Below are positions 18,796 to 28,327 of a stretch of 64,000 nt of DNA, piece after piece; the stretch's first letter is position 1, and each line of letters opens with the position of its first letter. The DNA is from Deferribacter desulfuricans SSM1 (lineage in GTDB: Bacteria > Chrysiogenota > Deferribacteres > Deferribacterales > Deferribacteraceae). The DNA lies in contig NC_013939.1 in the NCBI RefSeq assembly GCF_000010985.1, forward strand, positions 773,501 to 837,500, read 5' to 3'. The notes below the pieces were generated by a model that saw nothing but the letters and a program-made list of their open reading frames with translations, did not search any database and was not told where the DNA came from. The translations under genes and the position numbers were made by a program.

Positions 18796-19602
18796 ATGTT
18801 AAAAAGAATAATTATTTTAGTATTTTTTGTTCTAGTTTATTCATTGATTTATGCTTATGATAATTATGAATCTATTATTAATGAGTATGTGGAAGCTTGT
18901 CAGTCTAAAGATTTAGATAAGATTGCAAATCTTATAGATAATTCTAATAAAAGTTTTTACCAAAAAGTTCTGGCTTTACATAAAGCTATTTTTGATAGTA
19001 TGGATTTAAAATTTAACAATGTTAAAGTGATAGATAAAAAAAGTTATAGTGATATAGATATTGTTACAGTTGTTACTGATATCGATCTTAAATCTGGTAA
19101 AGAGGTATTTAATAAAAAAGATAACTATATTTTTGTTTTCAGAAAAAGCAATGTTAAGATAATCAAAATAATAAATGATGTTAATTTTAAATTATATAAG
19201 AAAGCTGCTATTTATTCATATTTTTTAAAGCAATTGTTTGCTAATCAGGATGCCAGTGTAGAAGATAATAGTTCTATTAAAAATTTAAAAGCTTATAATA
19301 ATCTTGTTAAAATAGATTTATTAGCTACAAGTAAAGATGATAATATATTAAATAATAACGATTCTTCTTTGAATTTTAAAGTTTCTTATGATGGGGATTC
19401 AATGTTTTTTGGTTATTTTATTGTAAAAATGGTTGGTAATGAGAAGGAGGTTCATAAGGTACCTTTGCTATTAAAAAAAGGCATGGTTAAAAATATTGTT
19501 ATAAAATCTCAGATAAAACCTTTTTCTAGTGGTGAATATGTGGCTAATGTTGTTGATAGTAGATATAATTTAGTTTCAACATTTAAATTTATAATTAAAT
19601 AG
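18796..19602 (+). CDS. Exported protein of unknown function
   Basis: A 268-residue protein with a signal peptide (LKRIIILVFFVLVYSLIYA, cleavage near YAYD). It begins 4 nt after the preceding gene. The N-terminal part after the signal looks like an NTF2/SnoaL-type fold (EYVEACQSKDLDKIANLID, a helix pattern typical of such folds), and the C-terminal half is beta-rich. No catalytic motif is visible. Function is unknown; the operon position suggests it works with the 1152-residue exported protein. The NTF2-like idea is inference from helix pattern only. Confidence 0.75.
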   Translation: MLKRIIILVFFVLVYSLIYAYDNYESIINEYVEACQSKDLDKIANLIDNSNKSFYQKVLALHKAIFDSMDLKFNNVKVIDKKSYSDIDIVTVVTDIDLKSGKEVFNKKDNYIFVFRKSNVKIIKIINDVNFKLYKKAAIYSYFLKQLFANQDASVEDNSSIKNLKAYNNLVKIDLLATSKDDNILNNNDSSLNFKVSYDGDSMFFGYFIVKMVGNEKEVHKVPLLLKKGMVKNIVIKSQIKPFSSGEYVANVVDSRYNLVSTFKFIIK

Positions 19603-19611
19603 AGGTGGGCT

Positions 19612-20331
19612 ATGAAGAAAAGTTTGATACTGGTTATGTTGATGATTTTAATTGCTGCATGTACTCAAGATATGCAAAAACTCAAAGAGGAGAATAAGCG
19701 TTTATTAATTCAGATGAGTAATTTACAAAATAAAAATGATGAATTAAGTACTGAGTTAAAGAAATGTAATAAATTAAATAAAATTTTAAAAGAGGAAAAA
19801 AGCTATAACTATACTGAATTAGCAAATTTAAGAAATGAATTAAGAACATTTTTAAAACAACAAATAATGCAGATTGAGAAATTAACAAATAAAACTGTTT
19901 TAATGGATTATGTAGGGGGAGAGGTAATAAAAAGGGAAGGGAAAAATCTTGAAGGTAAGTTGTTAGTCTATAAAGGGAAAGTTTTTTCAAGTGGAGATGA
20001 GATAAGAGGGGTAAGGGGGTTCTTTGCAAGAGATACCAAAATTCAATTGAAAATATTTAGAAAGTTTGAAAATAAATATGTTTTGGTTGGAGAGTCTAAA
20101 CTATATTCAGTAAAAGCGGGGAAACAATATATACAACTTGAAAATAAAATTGTTTTAGATCAAGGGGATATAATAGGTATCTATTTTCCTAAAGGTTACA
20201 TAGATGTTTATTATAATAAGGTACCAGGAGGATTTGTGATATTATCAAATACACCTAAGTTGGGTGAATCGATAAATTTGAAAGAAGCACAATTTACATT
20301 TTCAATAGGACTAATGGGCTATTTTGAGTAG
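19612..20331 (+). CDS. Coiled-coil lipoprotein of unknown function
   Basis: A 239-residue lipoprotein: signal peptide MKKSLILVMLMILIAAC with lipobox IAAC (Cys 17). Residues about 20-85 are a charged heptad-rich coiled coil, followed by a beta-rich globular domain (about 100-239). AGAGGTGGG precedes the start. Third gene of the exported-protein operon, 9 nt downstream of the second. It may anchor the other two proteins to a membrane, which is inference. It ends 9 bp from the end of the convergent protease gene. Confidence 0.78.
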   Translation: MKKSLILVMLMILIAACTQDMQKLKEENKRLLIQMSNLQNKNDELSTELKKCNKLNKILKEEKSYNYTELANLRNELRTFLKQQIMQIEKLTNKTVLMDYVGGEVIKREGKNLEGKLLVYKGKVFSSGDEIRGVRGFFARDTKIQLKIFRKFENKYVLVGESKLYSVKAGKQYIQLENKIVLDQGDIIGIYFPKGYIDVYYNKVPGGFVILSNTPKLGESINLKEAQFTFSIGLMGYFE

Positions 20332-20340
20332 ATATTAACA

Positions 20341-22065
20341 TTACTTTTTTTTGTTAAGAAAGCGTAGTTTTGCTCTGTAAAGTATAAATAGAATTAGTAG
20401 TATAAAATTATTTGAAGTTCCAGTGGAGCAACCTCCTCCACCGCCACTACTACTTTGACTACTTTCATTATTAACTGTATTTTGTTGTTCATGTTTTATT
20501 GTATATAAAAAATCATATAAATTTAATCTTTTCCCAGAATAATTTTTTAAATCTTCACCTGTTGAGTAAAGGAAATTTACTATTTCTGATTCAGTTAGTG
20601 AAGGCTTTTCTAAGAGTGCTAATGCCACGGCTGCAGAAACAACAGGTGTAGCCATAGAAGTGCCAGATTCATATGCGAAAGCATCAGATTTGTTACTCCC
20701 TCCAATCTTTAAGAAATCAATTTTTACAGCTCCAGCACCACCTTCATAGCATATTTTGTATTTCACATTTTGAGATGTAGTAATATTTGATACAATATAG
20801 TAAAATTCATTATTTTGTATGCCACTTTGACTTGTTAGCTTTACCCATGTAGAGCCGTTATCAAAAGAATTATAGACCACTATTGAGCCATTATCAGTAT
20901 TAATATTAGCTAATGCAACAAACTTTTTATAAGTAAAATTTTGTAGTTGAAATGTGTTCAATAATGTTGTTTCAATAGAGTTATTATCACAATTGACAGA
21001 ACTATTTGTTGAAAAAGTTAAATAATTATTTTCTACCTGCCAACCATTATAACTAAGGTTATCAATACTCCCTGAAAAGTCTTCATTTATTATTAAATAT
21101 GGATTAGATATGTTTTTTAAAAGAGATTCATTGTAGGTGCTGATAATATAATCTCCTGGAGCGTAAATATCTACCCAGGCCCCATAATTTGAATAGGATG
21201 CAAGATAATCATCCTCTTTTGTGGCTCCCACACTTATTACACCATTGTAAGCAGCAGGATAATTTTTAATATCATCACCATCATTACCAGCTGCAGAAAC
21301 TACGATAACTCCTTTATTAATTAGTTGATTTATTGCATTATATTCTTCATCACTATAATCGATACCACCTAAACTCATATTTACAACTTTTATAGGATAG
21401 CCTTTATCTATTAAGTCTAAAATTTTTGCGATAGATTCTAATTCATCATCAATTGTAATACTTGCATCTGTTCCACAAGCGATTTTTAAATTTAAAATTT
21501 TAATTTTGTTATTTGTAATACCCGCAATACCAAAACTGTTGTCCGTATTTGCTGCTATTATACCTGCAACATGTGTCCCGTGTCCCACTATATCGTAAGT
21601 GGAGTTATCAGAGTTGCAAAATGAAAAGCCATAATTACCAAAATCTCCACCGTTTAAAATTTTCCCTTCTAAATCTACATGATTGTATGCAATACCTGAA
21701 TCCACTACAGCAACAATAAGTTCATCATTACTATTGACTAAATCAATTGCTTCTGGCCAGTTGATATCGGTATCATTTTCGTTGTTTAAATACCACTGTT
21801 TATCAAAAAATTCATCATTTGGTATATAAAAAAGCTCTCTTTTAACAGGTTTTACATATTCCAATTCATCTTCATTATAGTATTTCAAGATTTCATTTTT
21901 ATCCCCTTTTACATACGTTCGGTTTCCTATTGAAAACTGTTTAATTTTTTTGTCATAAATTTGAATAAATTTTTTAAAGTTTGGATTTTTGAGTTTAAAA
22001 AGCTCACTATGAGCAAAACTACTTATTATCAGAATTATAAATAAAATTTTAATGATTAATTTCAT
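20341..22065 (-). CDS. Secreted subtilisin-like (S8) serine protease with GGGGGC sorting tail
   Basis: A 574-residue exported protease. Signal peptide residues 1-20, then a short propeptide-like region, then a catalytic domain with D122 (VDSGIAYNH), H162 (GHGTHVAGI) and S470 (SGTSMATP). An insertion of about 150 residues between the Asn/oxyanion region (SAAGNDGDD) and the Ser carries a beta-sandwich-like segment. The C-terminus is a serine-rich linker, GGGGGC at 541-546, a hydrophobic helix and a basic end (RAKLRFLNKKK). That is a Gly/Cys-CTERM sorting signal of the GlyGly-CTERM or Synerg-CTERM kind. Cell-surface attachment after tail processing is inferred; no sorting protease is in the window. 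Confidence 0.9.
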   Translation of the reverse strand: MKLIIKILFIILIISSFAHSELFKLKNPNFKKFIQIYDKKIKQFSIGNRTYVKGDKNEILKYYNEDELEYVKPVKRELFYIPNDEFFDKQWYLNNENDTDINWPEAIDLVNSNDELIVAVVDSGIAYNHVDLEGKILNGGDFGNYGFSFCNSDNSTYDIVGHGTHVAGIIAANTDNSFGIAGITNNKIKILNLKIACGTDASITIDDELESIAKILDLIDKGYPIKVVNMSLGGIDYSDEEYNAINQLINKGVIVVSAAGNDGDDIKNYPAAYNGVISVGATKEDDYLASYSNYGAWVDIYAPGDYIISTYNESLLKNISNPYLIINEDFSGSIDNLSYNGWQVENNYLTFSTNSSVNCDNNSIETTLLNTFQLQNFTYKKFVALANINTDNGSIVVYNSFDNGSTWVKLTSQSGIQNNEFYYIVSNITTSQNVKYKICYEGGAGAVKIDFLKIGGSNKSDAFAYESGTSMATPVVSAAVALALLEKPSLTESEIVNFLYSTGEDLKNYSGKRLNLYDFLYTIKHEQQNTVNNESSQSSSGGGGGCSTGTSNNFILLILFILYRAKLRFLNKKK

Positions 22066-22086
22066 AATTATTATCCTTTTTAGATA

Positions 22087-22324
22087 TGTTGCACAACATG
22101 CTTACCTCTTGTTAGTTAATATAATCATGAGATTGCTTCGTCGCATTTGCTCCTCGCAATGACAGGGAAACTTGTCATTGCGAACAAAGTGAAGCAATCT
22201 TCTGCTTCAACGTTTTACTCGAGATTGCTTCGGCAGCTTATGCTGCCTTGCAATGACACAAGATACTGTCATTGCGAGCGTTAGCGAAGCAATCTGGAAC
22301 TTGAGTATATTTTACTGTGCAACA
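22087..22324. repeat. Tandem pair of ATTGCGAG...CGAAGCAAT inverted repeats flanked by 9-bp inverted repeats
   Basis: Two inverted-repeat units lie at 22127-22200 and 22219-22295. Each has outer arms GAGATTGCTTCG and CGAAGCAATCT and inner arms meeting as CGCAATGAC...GTCATTGCG. The variable cores differ between arms. The block is bounded by TGTTGCACA (22087-22095) and its exact inverse TGTGCAACA (22316-22324). It fills the gap between the protease and chemotaxis genes. It could act as a hairpin or a non-autonomous mobile unit; no transposase is present. Confidence 0.8.
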
Positions 22325-22328
22325 CCCT

Positions 22329-24116
22329 CTATTTATTTAAACAAAAAGCCACTACAGGATCGAAACCAACCCTTATAGCACCCCAATGCTTGCCATCTAT
22401 AAAAATGGGCATTGATAGATCACAAATAATCTCTCCAGTATCTCTCATATATGTTTGAAGTAAAAATTTTTCTTGATTCCTTGCTGCTGCAATACCAGTA
22501 AGGTCATTAAAAATCCTTTTATCTCTACTGCTAATAAGGTCTTGTTCATAATTGCCTGTCAATGGTTTTGAGTATTTAGAATTATGCGTTGGTGCATAAC
22601 CGTTTTTATCCACACAAAGTGTAAATATAGCACCTGGTATCTCATTTACTGCTTCATCATAAATCCTCTGTAACTCCTTTTCAAAATGCTTATCATAAAC
22701 AGTGGAGTATTTTTGTGGGTTAGTGTTAGGAATTGGTCTGTAATTTGTATCAAAAATATTTACACCACTATTTTTAATGTTGTTAATTTTTTCAACACAT
22801 AGCTCTTTATATTTATTTGCTAACTCAGTTATTGTTTCAAATTTACACTCACCAGCACCTGTTTTAAATTTTGAAACAAGTACCTGCATAAGTTGTGTTT
22901 CTTTGTTGAGCTCTTCCGTAGCACTATTTGCTTCATCCATGCTTGTTAAAACATCTTGACTTAGGTTGTAGATTTCTTCCACACTTTGATGAATTTCGTT
23001 ATTTGTGATAGATAATTCTTCTATAGCTGATGCAATCTTTAATAACTGTTCTCCGTTAACTTCAAATTCTTGTATCATTTGTTGAAACTGATTTGCCGTT
23101 TCACCAATAATTTCTGTAGTGTCTTTAACATCATCAACTATCTGCTCGCTTTCTTCTTTTGTTGTTTTAACATTTGTTATCATATTTTTTATATTTTCGT
23201 TTATATCATCTGTTGCTGATTTTACTTTTTCTGCAAGCTTTCTTACCTCATCAGCTACAACCGCAAAACTTCTACCATGCTCACCCGCTCTTGCTGCCTC
23301 TATTGCAGCGTTTAATGCTAGCAAATTTGTTTGATCTGCAATATCTTGAATCAAACCTAAAACCCCTTTTATCTGCTCAGAGCTATTACTCAAAATATCA
23401 ACAACATTTAGAAATTGCATAAACTGATCATTTACCTTTTGAATTTTATCTGCAACTTCATTCATTTTCTCTAGAGAATCTTTTGCTGAATTTATATTAT
23501 TTTGAGTTGATGAAGTCACATACTGGGTATTCTCTGTAATTTCAGTAATTGCAACATTTGCTTCATTACTTGCATTGAAAACTTGCTCTGCCAACTCCCC
23601 TTGTTTTTTTGAATTGAGAGTTGCTTTACTTATTTTTGCTTTTACTTTTGCAGAACTTATTGCTATGAGGATACCGTGAGATCTTACGGAATCGATTATT
23701 TCTCTTAATTTTTTCAAAAAGCTGTTGTAACTGTTTGATAATTCACGAAACTCGTCATATGTTGTTACAGGAAGGTCTTTTGATAGATCACCTTCGCCAC
23801 TTCCAATTTCATTAAATATTTCAATGATTTTTTTTACAGGTATTAATGTTAAATATCTTAAAAAATATAAGATAAAACATGAGGATAAAAATGACAAGAT
23901 AAGTATAGCTAAATAGTATGTATTTGTGGTAGATAAAACTTTAGCTACTTTTTCAAAATTATTATTTGAGATAAAATTTATTATTTTAGATTTTGAATTT
24001 AAGAAAATTATGTATGTTATTATTTGAAATAAAAACAAAAAGAAAATATTTCCGATTAATTTTTTGGTTATAGAATTAAAAAATGTTTTTTCAAAAAATA
24101 AATAGAGTTTTTTCAT
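22329..24116 (-). CDS. Methyl-accepting chemotaxis protein with a C-terminal sensor-like domain
   Basis: A 595-residue chemoreceptor. Two membrane helices lie at about 20-45 and 62-92 with almost no periplasmic loop. A HAMP linker (about 93-145) leads to a methyl-accepting signalling domain with the hairpin tip [21 protein letters not shown] (shown in part in neighbouring descriptions as [20 protein letters not shown]). After the signalling domain, residues about 425-595 form a separate globular domain resembling a Cache/PAS-like sensor (ending [10 protein letters not shown]). Sensing is therefore probably cytoplasmic. GGAGGT precedes the ATG. No che genes are adjacent. Confidence 0.92.
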   Translation of the reverse strand: MKKLYLFFEKTFFNSITKKLIGNIFFLFLFQIITYIIFLNSKSKIINFISNNNFEKVAKVLSTTNTYYLAILILSFLSSCFILYFLRYLTLIPVKKIIEIFNEIGSGEGDLSKDLPVTTYDEFRELSNSYNSFLKKLREIIDSVRSHGILIAISSAKVKAKISKATLNSKKQGELAEQVFNASNEANVAITEITENTQYVTSSTQNNINSAKDSLEKMNEVADKIQKVNDQFMQFLNVVDILSNSSEQIKGVLGLIQDIADQTNLLALNAAIEAARAGEHGRSFAVVADEVRKLAEKVKSATDDINENIKNMITNVKTTKEESEQIVDDVKDTTEIIGETANQFQQMIQEFEVNGEQLLKIASAIEELSITNNEIHQSVEEIYNLSQDVLTSMDEANSATEELNKETQLMQVLVSKFKTGAGECKFETITELANKYKELCVEKINNIKNSGVNIFDTNYRPIPNTNPQKYSTVYDKHFEKELQRIYDEAVNEIPGAIFTLCVDKNGYAPTHNSKYSKPLTGNYEQDLISSRDKRIFNDLTGIAAARNQEKFLLQTYMRDTGEIICDLSMPIFIDGKHWGAIRVGFDPVVAFCLNK

Positions 24117-24130
24117 TAAAGACCTCCATC

Positions 24131-24388
24131 TTATAGAAAATAAGTTACCCCTTGTATGTTTTTGATCTTTTTATAGATTTCGAATAATTCATCTTTATTA
24201 ATAACTTCCACCTCAACTGTTACTGATAGGTATTTATTCGACTTACTTAGATTAAACTTTAGGTTTTTGTTTTTTTTGTTTTGAAAAAGTAAGATTACTT
24301 TATTTTTAAAAATTTCGGTATTGATACCAATAATCTTAAAAGTGTATAATGTGGGAAATTCTATTACCTCATCAATGTTAATATTCAT
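24131..24388 (-). CDS. DUF493 (YbeD-like) small protein
   Basis: An 85-residue protein with the ferredoxin-like beta-alpha-beta layout of the DUF493/YbeD family ([13 protein letters not shown] start, [20 protein letters not shown] toward the end). YbeD sits near lipoate ligase in Escherichia coli and may be regulatory, but its role is unproven. The start chosen is ATG 24388, two codons inside a GTG, because AAAGAGG is correctly spaced to it. It lies 10 nt downstream of the radical SAM gene and is probably the last gene of that operon. Confidence 0.7.
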   Translation of the reverse strand: MNINIDEVIEFPTLYTFKIIGINTEIFKNKVILLFQNKKNKNLKFNLSKSNKYLSVTVEVEVINKDELFEIYKKIKNIQGVTYFL

Positions 24389-24398
24389 ATACACCTCT

Positions 24399-25574
24399 TT
24401 ATGTTATATAATCACACAATGTTTTTTTATTCAAGAAATTTTTACTGTATTCCATTTGTTTAATCCACATTCCAAAAATTTTCCCTTTACCTTCTAGTGA
24501 TTTAAGTTTTTTTAATGATTTGTCGCTGATTGGTGTTGGTGTTTTATTTTCAAAAAAACTTCCAGGAAGTGGCATGAAGTAGTGAGCGTGCACCCTTACT
24601 TTTGACTCCCATTTTTCAATCCATTTTATACTCTGTTCTATATCTTTATCTGTTTCATCTGGTAATCCAAAAATAAAGTCCACGTCCACACCAAATCCGT
24701 ATTTTAAGAATAGGTTTATTGTTTTTTCTACCTGTATCAAATCAGTTGGTCTATTTATAATTTTTAATAATCGTTCACTGGCAGTTTGAAGACCAATAAC
24801 TACTTTTTTGTTTGAACAGTAATGGTTCATCAGTTTTATTAAATCTTCATTTACATGAAAAGGGTTTAGCTCAGATGGAAAAGAGCCAAAAAATATTCTT
24901 CCATTATTCTTTGTAATAGATTTTATGGTTTTAAAAAGTTCTTCGATGGCTTGTAAGTTAATTCCATTTTTATAGTTATATATGCCAGCATCAGGAGTTA
25001 TAAAACGAAAATCTGTTTTTTTATTTTTGTATGCAAAATCAACATCAATTGCTATAGATTCTATATTTCTATGTCTTATTTTCCCTTTAAATAGTTTTGG
25101 AGTTTGGCAATAGTGGCAATTAAACAAACAGCCCCTTGTAATTTCAATTGGTCCAAAGATATGGTGTTTTTTTGGATAGGAACTAAACTCATTTAGATTA
25201 GTCGAAATTGTTTGTCTGTATATTCTTTTTAGGCTGTTTTCTAATAAATCGTTTACAATTTCTTTTACGGCAATTTCACCTTCACCTACACAAACAGAAT
25301 GAAAGTAATTTAAACATTCATCGCTTTTAGCAGATGGGTGAGGCCCACCACAGATTAAGACATTCTTATCTATTAGTTTCTTAGATAGTTTGAAATAGAA
25401 ATCTTTATTTAATGAATTAAATGAGCAAAATATTACTGAGTTTTTAATCTGTTTTTGTGATGCACTTTCATTGGAAATTATTTCATATGGAAAGTCGAAA
25501 TATTTCTCAAAACTCGCAGCAATTGCTCTTATTGAATATTTGTTGTATTTATCTTTTATAAAAATAAAATTCAT
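24399..25574 (-). CDS. B12-binding-like/radical SAM protein (MJ_1487-like family)
   Basis: A 391-residue protein. Residues about 1-110 form a cobalamin-binding-like Rossmann domain (ICGGPHPSAKSDEC, CVGEGEIAVKEIV), and a radical SAM core follows with the cluster motif ITRGCLFNCHYCQTPK (C-x3-C-x2-C). Downstream motifs VIGLQTASERLL and DVDFIFGLPDET are those of B12-radical SAM proteins. Such enzymes often carry out methylation or ring rearrangement on complex substrates; the substrate here is unknown. It overlaps the nfeD gene by 4 nt (ATGA) and is probably co-translated. Confidence 0.85.
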   Translation of the reverse strand: MNFIFIKDKYNKYSIRAIAASFEKYFDFPYEIISNESASQKQIKNSVIFCSFNSLNKDFYFKLSKKLIDKNVLICGGPHPSAKSDECLNYFHSVCVGEGEIAVKEIVNDLLENSLKRIYRQTISTNLNEFSSYPKKHHIFGPIEITRGCLFNCHYCQTPKLFKGKIRHRNIESIAIDVDFAYKNKKTDFRFITPDAGIYNYKNGINLQAIEELFKTIKSITKNNGRIFFGSFPSELNPFHVNEDLIKLMNHYCSNKKVVIGLQTASERLLKIINRPTDLIQVEKTINLFLKYGFGVDVDFIFGLPDETDKDIEQSIKWIEKWESKVRVHAHYFMPLPGSFFENKTPTPISDKSLKKLKSLEGKGKIFGMWIKQMEYSKNFLNKKTLCDYIT

Positions 25575-26812
25575 GCAGCAACTTTTTTCACTACTAAAGT
25601 TAGCCCTTTGACATCAACAACTAATACTTTATCATTAACATTGATATCGTCTTCAGAAATTATATCCCAGTATTCTCCGTTTATAAAAATTTTCCCTTTT
25701 TTTCCATCCCATTGCATAACTTCTGCTGTCATCCCTATTAGTTTTTCAGAGCCTGTTTCAGGTTTTCTTTTGAAATCCTTAAATATAACTTTTCCTAAAA
25801 TAAAAGCGATTAGTCCTATCAATCCAATGATAGTGAGAATCATATAAATAGACACACCTATCCCCATACTACCTTTTACTTTAAACAACATGTTAAGACC
25901 AATTGTTATTAAAATAATAGCAGATATTGTGAGCAAACCATAGCTTGGAATAAAAATTTCTAAAATTAATAAGAGAATACCTGATAAAAATATCAGGAGA
26001 GCTAATAGATTTATTGGTATAATATTTAATCCTAGTAAAAAAAGTATGAATGAAATTATCCCTAATCCTGCAAAAATAAAAGTTCCACCAAATTTAATTT
26101 CAAGATATATTGATAAAAGTGTGATAAATAAAAGTAATACCAAAATATCTGGGTTGCTAAGAAAAAATTTAAGTTTTTCAAATTGAGTAGGCTCAATCTC
26201 TTCAATCTGGATATTATCATTAAATATATTTTTTAAATACATATTTAGTTCTTGATTATTTTTTACGACTTTGTCTATAAGCTTAAATTTTAAAGCTTCC
26301 TGTGCAGTATAACTTTTAGAATCTTTAACCATTGATATTGCTTTTTCAATATTTCTATTTCTTTTTTCTGCAATGGATTTCATAAAAGCAATAGTATCGT
26401 TTTCTATCTTTTTACGCATATCTCCATCAATATCTTTACCAAAAATTGACACAGGATGAGCAGCACCGATATTTGTTCCTTCAAACATGATGGCATAATG
26501 AGAAGCCAGCACAATAAACGAACCAGCTGAGCCAGCTCTTGCTCCAGGTGGAGAAACAACTGTTATCACAGGGATTTGAGAAGTAAATATGGATTGAACA
26601 ATTTCTCTTGTAGATGTTAGTAGTCCACCTGGTGTGTTTAAGTATAATATTAGCCCATCTTTATTTTCACATTTTTTTATCGTTTGTTCTATAAATTTAG
26701 ATGTTACTGGTGAAATTACACCATCTATTTTTATTGCACAGAGGTTGGCTGATATTCCGTATCTAACTAAAATAAAAAATATAAATAGGGTTAAGATAAA
26801 TTTATTTTTCAT
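25571..26812 (-). CDS. NfeD-family membrane-bound serine protease (ClpP class)
   Basis: A protein of about 413 residues from ATG 26812. After a signal peptide, residues about 25-215 form a ClpP-like protease domain (GLILYLNTPGGLLTS; nucleophile Ser in RAGSAGSFIVLAS; SKSYTAQEAL). Four or five membrane helices (about 220-340) and a terminal OB-fold NfeD domain (GMTAEVMQWDGKKGKIFING) follow. The long form cleaves the stomatin C-terminus and is thought to act in membrane quality control. A start 13 codons upstream is open, but the chosen Met begins a clean signal peptide. It overlaps trmB by 11 nt. No stomatin gene is adjacent, which is unusual. Confidence 0.88.
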   Translation of the reverse strand: MKNKFILTLFIFFILVRYGISANLCAIKIDGVISPVTSKFIEQTIKKCENKDGLILYLNTPGGLLTSTREIVQSIFTSQIPVITVVSPPGARAGSAGSFIVLASHYAIMFEGTNIGAAHPVSIFGKDIDGDMRKKIENDTIAFMKSIAEKRNRNIEKAISMVKDSKSYTAQEALKFKLIDKVVKNNQELNMYLKNIFNDNIQIEEIEPTQFEKLKFFLSNPDILVLLLFITLLSIYLEIKFGGTFIFAGLGIISFILFLLGLNIIPINLLALLIFLSGILLLILEIFIPSYGLLTISAIILITIGLNMLFKVKGSMGIGVSIYMILTIIGLIGLIAFILGKVIFKDFKRKPETGSEKLIGMTAEVMQWDGKKGKIFINGEYWDIISEDDINVNDKVLVVDVKGLTLVVKKVAA

Positions 26813-27467
26813 TTTTAAGATGGAAAAAGTAAACACCAGTTTTTGATGCAAACTTTCTATAATATTTGGTTGGGAAATAATCTATAAGCTCTTCTTTATA
26901 CCAGGTGTTCCATATAGATTTAAATTTACCACACAATATTAAGTTTTCAACGATTTCATTTTTATAATCTTCATGGTCAGTTGCAATAAAAAGCTCCCCG
27001 TCTTTTACGAGCTTATCTGATAACAACTGCAAAAATTCTGGTTTTAATAATCTGCGTTTATGATGTTTTTTCTTCGGCCATGGATCTGGAAAGTTTACAA
27101 AAAATCTTTTAACACTATTATTTTCAAAAAGTGCTACAAAAAATTTGGCATCAAAATGGATTAGTCTAACATTTTGGAGATTATTTTTTTCTACACGATG
27201 AATGGCTTTTCTGATAACCTTTTTTACAACTTCAAAACCTAAAAAGTTTTCATTTTGCCATTTTTGAGCGTAATGAGCTATAAATTCTCCATTTCCTATT
27301 CCTATTTCTACATTTACAAGGTTATCATTTTTGAAAATATCTTTAAAACTAATAGATTCATAGTTTGCAAATGGTTTTAGTTGAGGTTTTATTTCCTCAG
27401 AAAAAACATAAACTTTACTTTCGAAATCCAATTTTAAATTTATTTTATTTACTACATCTGCTTCCAT
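26802..27467 (-). CDS. trmB: tRNA (guanine-N7-)-methyltransferase
   Basis: Adds m7G at position 46 of tRNAs using S-adenosylmethionine; cytoplasmic. The 221 residues include an N-terminal extension, the SAM-binding motif VEIGIGNGEFI, the FLGFEV acidic strand and the family signature VNFPDPWPKKKHHKRRL, with the catalytic Asp and basic tRNA contact. The C-terminal FEEKFxxxG-like end is replaced by RKFASKTGVYFF. It overlaps the MBL-fold gene upstream by 16 nt and nfeD downstream by 11 nt, so the cluster is one tightly packed transcript. Confidence 0.93.
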   Translation of the reverse strand: MEADVVNKINLKLDFESKVYVFSEEIKPQLKPFANYESISFKDIFKNDNLVNVEIGIGNGEFIAHYAQKWQNENFLGFEVVKKVIRKAIHRVEKNNLQNVRLIHFDAKFFVALFENNSVKRFFVNFPDPWPKKKHHKRRLLKPEFLQLLSDKLVKDGELFIATDHEDYKNEIVENLILCGKFKSIWNTWYKEELIDYFPTKYYRKFASKTGVYFFHLKNEK

Positions 27468-28327
27468 CTAACTCCTTTATCGTAATAAACTTTTAATTTG
27501 TTATCTGATTCTAACCAGCTTAAATAACCTTTTACAGTTGAATTTATTAGGCTGATTAAATCTAAATTGATATGGATATCAAGCTCATTTATCAAAATAT
27601 CTGTAATCTCCTCTGCAGTATTTCCATCTGCATATTTATAAATTTTATTATAAATATCTAATAGGTGTTCTTTATTAATTTTGATCACATTTGTAGATTT
27701 GTTTTTTGATAAAATCCCTTTGTGACAAAAAATTATTTTTTCAAAATTGAGTTTTTCTAATTTTTCTAAGGATTTGTAGTATTCTTTTGGATTGAATAAA
27801 TAGAGGAGCTTATATTTTTCTATCAATTCCTCAGAAAACAGTGCATCACCTACAAAAAGAATATTTTCAATTTTAAATCCTATCTGTGCAGGTGAATGGC
27901 CAGGTAGATCAATTATTTCTATGTTAAGATCATCTAAGATTTGAGTAGCCAAATCTATAGGCTTTGCTGATTCAACTTTTTCGGCCTTAAGAAATTTGCT
28001 AGTAATAGCAGTATAAGCAGCACCACCATAAAGAAGTGATGGTTCTAAATATGGATAGGTTAAAAAGGATAATTCATTTTTATGTATATAGACTTCACAC
28101 CTATATTTGTTGTGAAAGAAAAAGTCCCCACCTACGTGATCTGCATGAGAATGTGTATGAAAAATCGCTTTAACACTTTTTCCTAATAGTTTATCAATCT
28201 TTTTAGCGTTGGACGCATCAAGACAGCTGTCAAACAAAATTACTTCATCATTTAAAACCAAACCGCAAGTATAAGATGCTTTTTGATCAATTACAAAAAG
28301 ATTATCCGTTATTTCAATAATTTTCAT
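27452..28327 (-). CDS. MBL-fold metallo-hydrolase
   Basis: A 291-residue cytoplasmic protein with the metallo-beta-lactamase dinuclear metal motif HTHSHADHVGGD at about residues 57-68, then DLPGHSPAQIGF and FVGDALFSEE. The remaining C-terminal part (about 200-291) is a helical winged-helix-like extension (AEEITDILINEL). Related proteins include glyoxalase II-like hydrolases, flavoprotein diiron domains and persulfide dioxygenases; the exact substrate is not determinable. It overlaps the DUF1858 gene by 14 nt, which hints at a redox or sulfur role, as inference only. Confidence 0.85.
   Translation of the reverse strand: MKIIEITDNLFVIDQKASYTCGLVLNDEVILFDSCLDASNAKKIDKLLGKSVKAIFHTHSHADHVGGDFFFHNKYRCEVYIHKNELSFLTYPYLEPSLLYGGAAYTAITSKFLKAEKVESAKPIDLATQILDDLNIEIIDLPGHSPAQIGFKIENILFVGDALFSEELIEKYKLLYLFNPKEYYKSLEKLEKLNFEKIIFCHKGILSKNKSTNVIKINKEHLLDIYNKIYKYADGNTAEEITDILINELDIHINLDLISLINSTVKGYLSWLESDNKLKVYYDKGVRWKQM

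Noticed and set aside
22087-22324. CRISPR-like repeat array
   Set aside because: Only two imperfect inverted units with no regular spacers or cas genes; they are palindromic dispersed repeats.
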